Position numbers and translations under genes: made by a program. A stretch of 64,000 nucleotides of DNA from Ursus arctos (taxonomy: Eukaryota; Chordata; Mammalia; Carnivora; Ursidae). Location: NCBI RefSeq assembly GCF_023065955.2, contig NW_026623008.1:1989001-2053000 (forward strand), read 5' to 3'. Under the pieces are notes generated by a model. That model saw nothing but the letters and a program-made list of their open reading frames with translations, made no database searches and was not told the origin of the DNA. This document shows, in pieces, positions 59,801 through 64,000 of the stretch; the stretch's first letter is position 1; every line of letters starts with the position of its first letter.

Positions 59801-61205
59801 CAAACACGGTCCCCAAACCCCCTGGGACTCTCCCACGGCTGCCAAAGCTCTCCTCACTGGCACCAAACCTCCAGCCCTGTATTTCTACAGTGTCGATGGG
59901 CTTTGGCATGAGTGGGGCGGGGGCTTGGGCGGGAGGGAGGGTGTCAGCAGCAGGGCCACCCTCCTCACCCCTGTCTGGGGAGGCGCTCCTCTCTGCCCCA
60001 ACTCCCCCTGCACTTTGTGCATCCTGGGGTGGGGGTACAGACCCCGTGGGTTCTGTCATCCCAAGGGGGCCCATTTCACAAAAGGGGAAACCAAGGCCGA
60101 AGCCAGGACTTGGGTGGGTGACGTGGAGATGCTGGGCTCCCCTCTCACCGGCCCTTCCTGTCAGGCACAGGACCCCTGTCCCTGCTACCATCGCTCCCCT
60201 CCCTCCAGCCTCCTTCTGGCCATGAAAACGCTGGAAAGGAGACTCAGCACAGGGACCCCTCCATATGGCAGAGCACCTCCACCAGGACAGACCCCTGCAC
60301 CCCCAGACCCCAGCCTGGCAGGCTGTGCCCTGCCTGGCCCTCTGACACAGCTGGAGACAGTGCTCTTCTCTGGAAAGGAATTCTGGGACATGGAGAGGGG
60401 ACAACAGTCCAATGTGAAGCAAGGGGACAGATGCTGCCGACCAGATGGGCCTGTGTTCAGAGGGGCCCACGCTGCCAGAGCAGGCCTTGGGGTCAGGGGT
60501 CAGGTGGGGGCTGCAGCAGACAAAGGAGTATGACAGGGCACTGGGGGGGTAGCACCGGCCTCCATCCCCTGCCTTCTCCCTGCTTCCATCTGTCCTGCTC
60601 CCTCCCTACCCCAGGGAATCTTCTGCCTGTTCTTGATTTTGCTGACAGCCTGCCAGCAACCTCGGGGCTGAGGGAGAGAGTCTGCCCAGGGCTGGCCAAC
60701 ACCTCTGGCCCAGGCCTCAGCAAGTCCTAGTCGGGGTGCGGTGCCCACCAGCGCCACATGCTGCCCAGGTACATGCCCCCCTCCCAACGGCCTGTGCTTG
60801 GGCCGGCCGGCCACCACCTCCCTCCCCAGCTGCATCTCCCCCAGCACAGCCCTGGGGCCCCCCAACCACATCAGGTTCTCTGATTCCCCCGGGGCTCATT
60901 TTCAGAGACACGTGGATGCCCTAAAGGGCAGAGAGGACCCCAACACCGGGGCACCACTCGGGGCAGCCCAGGGGACCGAGAAGGTGGCGCCCCAGGGACA
61001 GGGGCAGGGGTGCGAGGCTGAGGCTGGGCCATGGCGGTAGGAGGCGGCAGTGGGCGACGGGGGGGCTGGGCCCGGGGCCTACCTTGGCAGGTCCTGCCGT
61101 CTCCCTGCAGCTGGCGGCCGGGGGGGCAGTGGCAGTAGAAGCCCCCCACGGTGTTGTAGCACTGGTCCTCACAGCCCCCGTTCCCGCTGGCACACTCATC
61201 CACGT
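17896..61205 (-). CDS. MEGF6: MEGF6, multiple EGF-like domains 6 (all but the 5' EMI-encoding exons)
   Basis: A large extracellular or secreted protein built of tandem EGF modules. In 5'-3' order on the minus strand: E1-E8 calcium-binding-type EGF exons (61205-32722), an acidic linker exon (32233-32054), laminin-type EGF exons LE1-LE24 (31820-18162) and a short tail exon. Exons splice GT-AG almost entirely in phase 1 and, leaving out the damaged LE17, give about 1,419 residues in one frame. Identity rests on module order and on segments such as [18 protein letters not shown] and [18 protein letters not shown], which match human MEGF6 as I recall it, plus convergent synteny with ARHGEF16. The EMI domain and first signal peptide are expected beyond 64 kb. 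A second, internal first exon lies at 49.6-49.76 kb. Confidence 0.96.
18162..18290 (-). CDS. MEGF6: MEGF6 exon LE24, laminin-type EGF module
   Basis: A 129-nt exon, phase 1 to 1, [18 protein letters not shown] then [13 protein letters not shown], with all eight cysteines. It is the last EGF module before the tail. Acceptor CTTCCTGCAG, donor GTGAGT. Confidence 0.95.
18810..18938 (-). CDS. MEGF6: MEGF6 exon LE23, laminin-type EGF module
   Basis: 129 nt, [17 protein letters not shown] then [21 protein letters not shown], eight cysteines, phase 1 to 1. Donor GTGAGT. Confidence 0.95.
19029..19157 (-). CDS. MEGF6: MEGF6 exon LE22, laminin-type EGF module
   Basis: 129 nt, [19 protein letters not shown] then [21 protein letters not shown], eight cysteines. 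The first residue is Ser (T|CC), because the preceding exon ends in T rather than G. Confidence 0.95.
19468..19596 (-). CDS. MEGF6: MEGF6 exon LE21, laminin-type EGF module
   Basis: 129 nt, [17 protein letters not shown] then [21 protein letters not shown]. An NNGT sequon (QNNGTC) may be N-glycosylated. Eight cysteines. Donor TGTGAGT. Confidence 0.95.
19803..19931 (-). CDS. MEGF6: MEGF6 exon LE20, laminin-type EGF module
   Basis: 129 nt, [17 protein letters not shown] then [21 protein letters not shown], eight cysteines and an NGS sequon. Acceptor CCCCCAG, donor GTCAGT. Confidence 0.95.
20000..20215. repeat. Ancient dispersed repeat remnant, family not assigned
   Basis: The strings CATTCAACAAACACTTCCTG near 20024 and GGAAGACTTCCTGGAGGTGG near 20183 are typical of old mammalian dispersed repeats. 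They lie in the intron between LE19 and LE20. Confidence 0.35.
20920..21048 (-). CDS. MEGF6: MEGF6 exon LE19, laminin-type EGF module
   Basis: 129 nt, [19 protein letters not shown] then [21 protein letters not shown], eight cysteines, phase 1 to 1. Donor GTGAGC. Confidence 0.95.
21610..21738 (-). CDS. MEGF6: MEGF6 exon LE18, laminin-type EGF module
   Basis: 129 nt, [17 protein letters not shown] then [21 protein letters not shown], eight cysteines. It is in phase with LE16, so transcripts that omit the damaged LE17 remain in frame. Acceptor TGTCCCTGCAG. Confidence 0.95.
21850..21922 (-). pseudogene. MEGF6: MEGF6 exon LE17, broken laminin-type EGF exon
   Basis: Acceptor CACACCCCAG followed by [19 protein letters not shown], the first half of a module with four of eight cysteines. 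Then a perfect 10-bp tandem duplication (21856-21865 and 21866-21875) shifts the frame. If one copy is ignored, the reading is GENQAC followed at once by TAG. The second half of the module and its donor are absent. Only about 110 bp separate it from LE18. No donor nearby restores the frame. It is probably skipped. Confidence 0.8.
22073..22201 (-). CDS. MEGF6: MEGF6 exon LE16, laminin-type EGF module
   Basis: 129 nt, [19 protein letters not shown] then [21 protein letters not shown], eight cysteines. It shares [12 protein letters not shown] with LE15, suggesting a local exon duplication. Donor GTAGGT. Confidence 0.95.
22331..22459 (-). CDS. MEGF6: MEGF6 exon LE15, laminin-type EGF module
   Basis: 129 nt, [19 protein letters not shown] then [21 protein letters not shown], eight cysteines, phase 1 to 1. 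The first residue is Pro (C|CC). Donor GTGAGC. Confidence 0.95.
22705..22833 (-). CDS. MEGF6: MEGF6 exon LE14, laminin-type EGF module
   Basis: 129 nt, [17 protein letters not shown] then [21 protein letters not shown], eight cysteines. Donor GTGAGT. Confidence 0.95.
23070..23198 (-). CDS. MEGF6: MEGF6 exon LE13, laminin-type EGF module
   Basis: 129 nt, [19 protein letters not shown] then [21 protein letters not shown], eight cysteines. Donor GTGAGC. Confidence 0.95.
23593..23721 (-). CDS. MEGF6: MEGF6 exon LE12, laminin-type EGF module
   Basis: 129 nt, [17 protein letters not shown] then [21 protein letters not shown], eight cysteines, NCS sequon. Donor GTAAGC. Confidence 0.95.
23941..24069 (-). 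CDS. MEGF6: MEGF6 exon LE11, laminin-type EGF module
   Basis: 129 nt, [17 protein letters not shown] then [21 protein letters not shown], eight cysteines. Donor GTGCGT. The intron to LE10 is only 77 bp. Confidence 0.95.
24147..24275 (-). CDS. MEGF6: MEGF6 exon LE10, laminin-type EGF module
   Basis: 129 nt, [19 protein letters not shown] then [21 protein letters not shown], eight cysteines. The first residue is Arg (C|GG). Donor GTGAGC. Confidence 0.95.
24773..24904 (-). CDS. MEGF6: MEGF6 exon LE9, laminin-type EGF module
   Basis: 132 nt, one codon longer than most: [17 protein letters not shown] then [21 protein letters not shown], eight cysteines. Donor GTGAGT. Confidence 0.95.
25007..25135 (-). 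CDS. MEGF6: MEGF6 exon LE8, laminin-type EGF module
   Basis: 129 nt, [19 protein letters not shown] then [21 protein letters not shown], eight cysteines. The first codon is Ser (T|CG). Acceptor CCTGCAG, donor GTGGGT. Confidence 0.95.
25224..25355 (-). CDS. MEGF6: MEGF6 exon LE7, laminin-type EGF module with unusual acceptor
   Basis: 132 nt, [20 protein letters not shown] then [21 protein letters not shown], eight cysteines. The acceptor reads GGGGGTGTCTAG: a ten-G run (25363-25372 on the plus strand as C) replaces the usual pyrimidine tract. A branch-like CTGAC lies just upstream. Confidence 0.92.
25716..25841 (-). CDS. MEGF6: MEGF6 exon LE6, laminin-type EGF module
   Basis: 126 nt, 42 codons: [19 protein letters not shown] then [21 protein letters not shown], eight cysteines and an NCS sequon. 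Donor GTGAGT. Confidence 0.95.
25842..28181 (-). other. MEGF6 intron LE5-LE6
   Basis: 2.3 kb of GC-rich intron. The long open frames on both strands show no domain. No young repeat is seen. Confidence 0.5.
28182..28316 (-). CDS. MEGF6: MEGF6 exon LE5, variant laminin-type EGF module
   Basis: 135 nt, [20 protein letters not shown] then [20 protein letters not shown]. The sixth and seventh cysteines are spaced CGKPC instead of CxC, as also in the human protein I recall. Donor GTCAGT. Confidence 0.95.
28414..28548 (-). CDS. MEGF6: MEGF6 exon LE4, laminin-type EGF module
   Basis: 135 nt, [19 protein letters not shown] then [20 protein letters not shown], eight cysteines. The intron to LE5 is 97 bp and contains a short GACTCCCC repeat. 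Confidence 0.95.
28670..28780 (+). repeat. MIR fragment, target of the Can-SINE insertion
   Basis: TTTCATAGATGAGAAACGGT, then GGCCCCGGGTCACGCCACC, follows the MIR consensus core and its tail-side sequence. The fragment stops where the Can-SINE begins. Confidence 0.65.
28781..28995 (-). mobile_element. Can-SINE (SINEC1-like), minus orientation, with target duplication
   Basis: The minus strand reads GGGGCGCCTGGGTGGCACAG, a tRNA-like body (GATCCCGGCGTTCTGGGATC), a long internal region and an A/T-rich tail (AAATAAATAAAATC). It is flanked by a 14-base direct repeat, AATCTCCCCCTTTA (28768-28781) versus AACCTCCCCCTTTA (28996-29009). It is little diverged, so it is a young carnivoran insertion. Confidence 0.95.
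29491..29619 (-). CDS. MEGF6: MEGF6 exon LE3, laminin-type EGF module
   Basis: 129 nt, [17 protein letters not shown] then [21 protein letters not shown], eight cysteines, His/Lys-rich first half. Donor GTGAGT. Confidence 0.95.
29620..30997 (-). other. MEGF6 intron LE2-LE3
   Basis: Contains an MLT1-like fragment (30209-30325) and an AT-richer stretch to about 30790 that includes AGGGAGCTCACTACCTTCC, typical of an old dispersed repeat I cannot name. Confidence 0.4.
30209..30325 (+). repeat. MLT1-like LTR fragment (ERVL-MaLR)
   Basis: CCTAAATCCCCAGGATCTGC, then GGGTTATCCTAATCCACGAG and TCCTTAAAAGAG, matches the internal order of MLT1-type LTRs. Diverged. Confidence 0.45.
30998..31126 (-). CDS. 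MEGF6: MEGF6 exon LE2, laminin-type EGF module
   Basis: 129 nt. After the split Thr codon it reads [19 protein letters not shown], then [21 protein letters not shown], eight cysteines. Donor GTGGGT. Confidence 0.95.
31689..31820 (-). CDS. MEGF6: MEGF6 exon LE1, first laminin-type EGF module
   Basis: 132 nt, [18 protein letters not shown] then [20 protein letters not shown], eight cysteines. It ends with the first base of Thr (A|CT). Donor AGTGAGG, acceptor CTGCCCCAG. Confidence 0.95.
32054..32233 (-). CDS. MEGF6: MEGF6 linker exon, acidic non-EGF segment
   Basis: 180 nt encoding 60 residues without cysteine: [35 protein letters not shown], then an acidic stretch [17 protein letters not shown] and LMEKF. 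It separates the calcium-binding EGFs from the laminin-type EGFs and is conserved with human MEGF6 as I recall it. Acceptor CACCCAG, donor GTGAGA. Confidence 0.95.
32722..32844 (-). CDS. MEGF6: MEGF6 exon E8, calcium-binding EGF module
   Basis: 123 nt, [16 protein letters not shown], then [12 protein letters not shown]. It has the D-x-D-E calcium ligands and the C-x-N-x4-F-x-C beta-hydroxylation motif. Six cysteines. Donor GTGAGT. Confidence 0.96.
33205..33324 (-). CDS. MEGF6: MEGF6 exon E7, calcium-binding EGF module
   Basis: 120 nt, [20 protein letters not shown] then [11 protein letters not shown] and GCGCE, with CC and CxC clusters. A second donor-like GTGAGT lies 10 bases beyond the used donor (GTGAGTGGCGGTGAGTGG); using it would shift the frame. 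Confidence 0.95.
33768..33841. repeat. G run and 17-bp direct repeat next to a donor
   Basis: Fourteen G at 33768-33781, then GCAGCGTGCAGGGAACC at 33783-33799 and again at 33825-33841 (42-bp spacing). The second copy lies ten bases beyond the E6 exon (33851), just past its donor. Confidence 0.9.
33851..33988 (-). CDS. MEGF6: MEGF6 exon E6, EGF module
   Basis: 138 nt. After the split Arg it reads [20 protein letters not shown], then [18 protein letters not shown]. It has no D-x-D-E pair, so calcium binding is doubtful. Acceptor GTCGCAG, donor GTGCGC. Confidence 0.96.
34345..34467 (-). CDS. MEGF6: MEGF6 exon E5, calcium-binding EGF module
   Basis: 123 nt, [16 protein letters not shown], then [19 protein letters not shown]. 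It carries calcium ligands and the Asn hydroxylation motif. Donor GTGAGT. Confidence 0.96.
35624..35746 (-). CDS. MEGF6: MEGF6 exon E4, EGF module
   Basis: 123 nt. After the split Arg (C|GG) it reads [15 protein letters not shown], then [17 protein letters not shown]. Calcium motif degenerate. Donor GTAAGG. Confidence 0.95.
36622..36747 (-). CDS. MEGF6: MEGF6 exon E3, EGF module
   Basis: 126 nt, [16 protein letters not shown], then [17 protein letters not shown], six cysteines, no calcium-ligand pair. Acceptor TGTCCCCAG, donor GTGAGT. Confidence 0.95.
38470..38808 (+). mobile_element. MLT1A-like solo LTR (ERVL-MaLR)
   Basis: The order CCCCCGACATGACTG, AGGTCATAAAGG, GTCCTTGTAAGAAGAG, CACGGGGAGAAGGGCC, TCTGGAGCTTCCCACCTCC, AAGTAAATTTCTGCTC and CAAGCCACCCTGTCG is that of MLT1-type LTRs. 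Old non-coding remnant with no retroviral gene. Confidence 0.65.
38811..38835. repeat. Poly-C run of 25
   Basis: Twenty-five consecutive C, adjacent to the end of the LTR. It reads as poly-G on the MEGF6 sense strand. The length is prone to sequencing error. Confidence 0.9.
44077..44199 (-). CDS. MEGF6: MEGF6 exon E2, calcium-binding EGF module, joined by both first-exon forms
   Basis: 123 nt, [16 protein letters not shown], then [18 protein letters not shown]. It has calcium ligands and the Asn hydroxylation motif. Its phase-1 start accepts either E1 (61083) or the internal first exon (49594), each ending in G to give Asp. Donor GTAAGC. Confidence 0.96.
44697..45005 (+). repeat. MLT1-like LTR remnant
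   Basis: AATGTCCCCCCAAATTCACA, then AGTTATCCGTGCTGG, GGTTGGAATGAGGTGGCC and TTTCAGCCTCCAAAACAGC, in MLT1 order. Non-coding. Confidence 0.55.
46297..46342 (+). repeat. MIR fragment
   Basis: GAGCATAGCCCTGGGCACAC, then AGTAGGTGCTCAGCGAAG, matches the MIR core. Confidence 0.55.
47505..47690 (+). repeat. MLT1-like LTR 5' part
   Basis: CTGAATAACAGCCCTCCAAA, then GCATCCTAATCCCTGGAGGC and CAAAAGGGCCATTGC, and AGGTCCTTAAAGGAGGG. Diverged. Confidence 0.5.
49594..49762 (-). CDS. MEGF6: MEGF6 alternative first coding exon with its own signal peptide
   Basis: The ATG at 49762-49760 is in good context (GGCCATGG). It encodes 56 residues: [27 protein letters not shown] (a hydrophobic leader that looks like a signal peptide), [16 protein letters not shown], and so on to AGDRRP. 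It ends in G before GTGGGC, so it joins E2 as Asp in frame. Joined with E2 to the last exon (LE17 omitted) it gives 1,435 codons including the stop, with no internal stop. The product would lack the EMI domain and E1. Splicing is inferred, not observed. Confidence 0.7.
49831..49838 (-). promoter_or_regulatory. TATA-like box of the internal MEGF6 promoter
   Basis: The minus strand reads AACATAAAAGCG about 70 bases upstream of the ATG, placing initiation near 49800-49810. A GC box (GGGGCGGGG) lies just downstream. Confidence 0.45.
51540..51763. mobile_element. MER5-like hAT-Charlie non-autonomous DNA transposon remnant
   Basis: An AT-rich island in GC-rich DNA: TTTATTTGGATATGTGGCAT then TAAATAAAATACGTTATTAA and ATCAATTTCACCAATTTC, ending near CAGTGCTG. 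It resembles the MER5A-type consensus I know, including the terminal inverted-repeat end. There is no transposase. Confidence 0.6.
51805..51900 (-). repeat. MIR fragment, minus orientation
   Basis: TGCCTGTTTCCCCGTCTGTA then ATGAGGCAAGGCAATC corresponds to the reverse complement of the MIR core. Confidence 0.5.
53849..53880. repeat. Direct repeat with two E-boxes
   Basis: GAGCGCAGCTGCC occurs at 53849-53861 and 53868-53880, each holding CAGCTG. Spacing is 19 bp. Confidence 0.8.
58050..58130 (+). repeat. MIR-like fragment
   Basis: GAAAAAGAGACTAAGGTTCA then GAGTCACCCAAGGTACTAAG matches the MIR core order. Confidence 0.45.
58600..58667. repeat. Perfect 17-bp inverted repeat with 34-base loop
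   Basis: The arm GTGAGCGAGCAGAGCCG (58600-58616) is exactly complementary to 58651-58667. The loop holds a smaller hairpin (ACATC..GATGT). Confidence 0.97.
60060..60125 (+). repeat. MIR-like fragment
   Basis: CCATTTCACAAAAGGGGAAA then CCAAGGCCGAAGCCAGGAC resembles the MIR core. Confidence 0.4.
61083..61205 (-). CDS. MEGF6: MEGF6 exon E1, calcium-binding EGF module, most 5' exon in the window
   Basis: 123 nt, [16 protein letters not shown], then [18 protein letters not shown] and GDGRTCQ. It has D-x-D-E calcium ligands and a C-x-N-x4-F-x-C hydroxylation motif. Acceptor CGCCCCCACAG, donor GTAGGC. It is used only by transcripts starting upstream of the window. Confidence 0.95.
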
Positions 61206-64000
61206 CTGTGGGGGCGGGGGGACACTGGTGAGCGGCGGGGAACTCCCTCCCAGCCATGGCCCACCCCAAGGCCCAGACCTGAGAGGCCACAAGAGGGCAC
61301 GGACCAGCAGAGAGGGACAAAGCTCCCCCTGCAGACAGGCCCCACGAGAGGGGGACACCCGACAGGCCCGTCCAGCAGCAAGGGAGGCCCGTGTACCTGG
61401 GTCTCTCCGCCAGGACAAGCGGTCTGTCCCGCGGCACTGGAGAGAGACTTTCCGGGAAGGCCATGCAGGCACAGCTCGGTGCAGGAGTGGCCCTGCTCCC
61501 CCGTAAAGGAGCCACACCTGCGTTTCTGGGTCCTCACGAGAATGGCCCATGCACGTGGTTTCTGGTCCCACGGTCAGTGCTCCAGGGAAACTAGGCTTCC
61601 CCCCGCTCTGAGGCCAGGAGGGGCCCCTCACAGCTGCCCCCAGACCCGCATCCCTGCCCCACACACTCCTAGTCCCGGCCTGCCGGAGACCTTACGGAGC
61701 CACAGCTGCCAACAGGGAGGGACATGTATGAGGTACGGGGGTGGGGGGGAGCGGGCTCCTCTGCCCCCCAGCACCCCCACCCCCGTGCTGCCCATCTGAG
61801 GTCCGAGAGGGGTTTTGCTCTCCTCCTGGCCTCTCAAGGCCAAAGGCCGAGCTCCCCTGGTGTCTGGGGAATGTGACCCAGAGGCAGGCACAGACTACAC
61901 AGAGACCCCAATGTGCCACAGGCCACGGATGGCCAGGTGCCAGCATGGCCCACAGGGAGCCAATTCTAGAAAGCACCAGGCCCTTCCTGGCCACACAGGG
62001 AGCAGCCCCTCTCCCAGACGCTTGGTGCTCAGACAGCCCCCGTGCTGGCATTCCCAGCAAGGCTGAGCCTCCCCGAATGGCTTCATCATCTCTGCACCTG
62101 CTTGGAAGGGTCCCTGCAAGAGCCCGAGTCGGGCTGAGGCTACAGCCGGCCACAGTCCCACAGCAAAGGCCGTGGCCAGAACTCTCCTCACCACTGCCCG
62201 GAGGCAAGCATCAGCCCAGGCCTGCAGAGGTTAATGCAGGAACTTTCTGGGAATTCCTAGAGCATGACGCAGGACGAGACACAGGTCAGCCCAGCCCAGG
62301 GATCAGAGCCGGGGTGCCCAGGGCAGCAGTCAGCGTGGGCCAGGGGAGACAGCGCAGCGGCCAGGTCCTGCAGACAAGGAGTGGGCCAGGTGGGAGGTGC
62401 GCAGAGAAGCTCCGGGGCCTGTCCTGACCGTGGGGCTGCTCGGTGGGGGGTAGGGAGGCAAGCCGCCAGGCAGGCAGGCTGTGGACTGCAGGAGCTCCCT
62501 CACAGCTGCTGGCACGCTGGGTCCACGGGGGCCAAGCACCCGTGGCCACAGGAGCACCAGGCACCACCGCCAGCACCCCACCCTGACCCCACTGGCCGCC
62601 TCACACCCACAGAAAAAGGCCTGGGTGCTGGCCTGGCACTCATGATGGGCACCTGCTGTCTGTCTCTGCCTGCCACTCTGGATGGCGTCCCGGAGGCACC
62701 TGGCTGCATCCATGCCCCTGGCAGCACACCTTGGCTCCAGAACCCCCAGAAAGCTCCCCACTCCCTGACCGGGCTGAGCCCCGTGTGGCTCGGCGTCAGG
62801 CAGACTGCTAGGCACCTGTGTCCACCTGTGGCTGGACCATGCCATCCTCAGCACGGAGACAGGACCCCACTGGTCTTGGGGTCCCTGTGCCCGGCACAGG
62901 CCAGCACGCAGGGGGCCGTGGGACACCCTCAGCAAACACCAAACAAACATCACAGTCCTCGAGAGAACAGGAGGGGCAGGTGGCTGGCCCTCCCCAAGGC
63001 CCCTCCTCAGGCAACAGCAGCCCAGACTGAGCAGGAGGTGATCCTGACCAGAGCCAGAGAGGGGCAGAGTCAGTGGGCTCCCCCTGCTGAACCCCTGCTG
63101 TGCACGTGTCTGGAGGCCAAGGATACAGACAAGGGACCTCAGCATCCTGGGCAGGGGGACAGCACAGGAGAGGGAGGGGACGATGCAGGGGGAAGGGCCC
63201 AGGGAGGGGTCATTGCCCCTCTTGAGGCCATCTTTTTAAAATTCCACTGCACCCATGGAGAGGGCCAGGGGGCAGCTGAGGGACCCCAGGGTGGTCACAG
63301 CCCTGCTGGGGGCAGGATGAGGCCAGCAATGGCCCCTCCCTGGTGCAGTGGCCAGGCCTGGGCCGGCTCACTGGGCAGGCATGGGCTGGGCCCATGGGGC
63401 CACAGGGAGGCGGGCAGCAAAGGGCCCAGAGCCCCTGAGCAGCCTGGGAAGGAAAGATGGCTTCAGGAGCTGGAAGGGCTTCTCCCCAACACTGGGGAGC
63501 CTGTCCTCTATCAGGGCTCCGGGTCTGCGCAGGAAGACTAGAGCTGCCTGGGGGGTTCTAGAAGTGGATCCGGGGAAGTGTGGGCCCAGGCCAACAGGCT
63601 TCCCAGACCTCATTGGTTGGCTGCTTGCAGAGTGACCCCTCAAACCACCAGCGACCCCAGTGCGGGGTGCCCTGGAGCCGAATTTCAGCAGATGACCCGA
63701 TGCAGCCTGCACTCCTCTCTGCAGCCCAGGCCCCGCTCAGCTCTGGCCTGTCATGCGTGGACCAGAGCTTTACTTGGGCAGGTCTCCCTGCCCTTCCCGC
63801 TCACGAAGCCAGTCTGGGGGTGCATCTCGCAACCCAGTAGGTGGGGCACCACATGGGCCCCTCCATCCGGCGTGTCTCAGGGGCGGGGTGGGAGGTCCTA
63901 GGCCAGGTCCTGGCCCTGCTTGGAGCCTGCTCAGAGACAAGCCCTCGCCCGAAGCTGGGGCCTGTCCGGACGCTGGCAGAGAGCATCACAAGCGCTCGGG
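61206..64000 (-). other. MEGF6 intron upstream of E1 (partial)
   Basis: GC-rich. The long plus-strand open frame at 62264-63541 has no recognised domain and lies in skewed-composition DNA. No EMI or EGF exon is seen to the window edge. Confidence 0.5.

Larger units (their letters stand above)
49763..61082 (-). other. MEGF6 intron between E1 and the internal promoter (about 11.3 kb)
   Basis: Contains the CpG island, a MER5-like element (51540-51763), MIR pieces and a perfect inverted repeat at 58.6 kb. No further coding exon is supported. Confidence 0.55.

Noticed and set aside
62264..63541. 425-codon plus-strand open frame
   Set aside because: No domain, low-complexity composition and no splice or conservation evidence. 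Long frames are expected in such GC-rich DNA.
36748..64000. miR-551a, known in human MEGF6
   Set aside because: I searched both strands for the mature core (GACCCACTCTTGG) and found no match. It probably lies beyond the window.

Overview
This window is mammalian nuclear DNA, GC-rich and intron-dominated. It comes from a carnivoran, most likely an arctoid (bear, seal or mustelid group). The lineage clue is two tRNA-derived Can-SINEs (about 13.3 kb on the plus strand and 28.8 kb on the minus strand). The younger one closely resembles the bear/pinniped-type SINEC1 sequence as I recall it. Older mammalian repeats are also present: MIR, an eroded LINE-1, MLT1 LTRs and a MER5-like hAT element. Two genes are recognised from spliced conserved exons. 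The convergent pair ARHGEF16 (plus) and MEGF6 (minus) matches the gene order I know from human 1p36.32.

Layout. Positions 735-9990 hold the 3' eleven coding exons of ARHGEF16, a Rho-family guanine nucleotide exchange factor. They encode the end of a linker, the DH domain, the PH domain and the SH3 domain, then a stop at 9515 and an ATTAAA poly(A) signal at 9969. They splice to 443 codons with every phase consistent. Positions about 9,990-17,090 are intergenic, with an old LINE-1 split by a Can-SINE. Positions about 17,095-61,205 carry MEGF6 on the minus strand. From its 5' side there are eight calcium-binding-type EGF exons, one acidic linker exon, a run of 24 laminin-type EGF exons (most exactly 129 nt, nearly all phase 1 to phase 1), and a short last coding exon. 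The EMI-domain and original signal-peptide exons are not seen here and presumably lie beyond the right edge.

How the parts work together. ARHGEF16 is a cytoplasmic signalling protein. MEGF6 is a secreted or extracellular multi-EGF protein. They share only a convergent intergenic space. The main points of interest are: (1) a CpG-rich alternative MEGF6 promoter and first exon at about 49.6-49.85 kb, encoding its own signal peptide and splicing in frame to the 44.2 kb EGF exon, so that a complete 1,434-residue EMI-less isoform lies in this window; (2) a broken laminin-type EGF exon at 21.92 kb, with a 10-bp tandem duplication and no second half or donor, which can be skipped without frameshift; (3) a near-identical 160-bp duplication inside ARHGEF16 that copies a real splice acceptor into an earlier intron; (4) a 41-bp x 5 minisatellite; (5) a perfect 17-bp inverted repeat at 58.6 kb; (6) a possible intronic-polyadenylation C-terminus in the SH3 region of ARHGEF16. 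I see no CRISPR, bacterial or viral gene systems.
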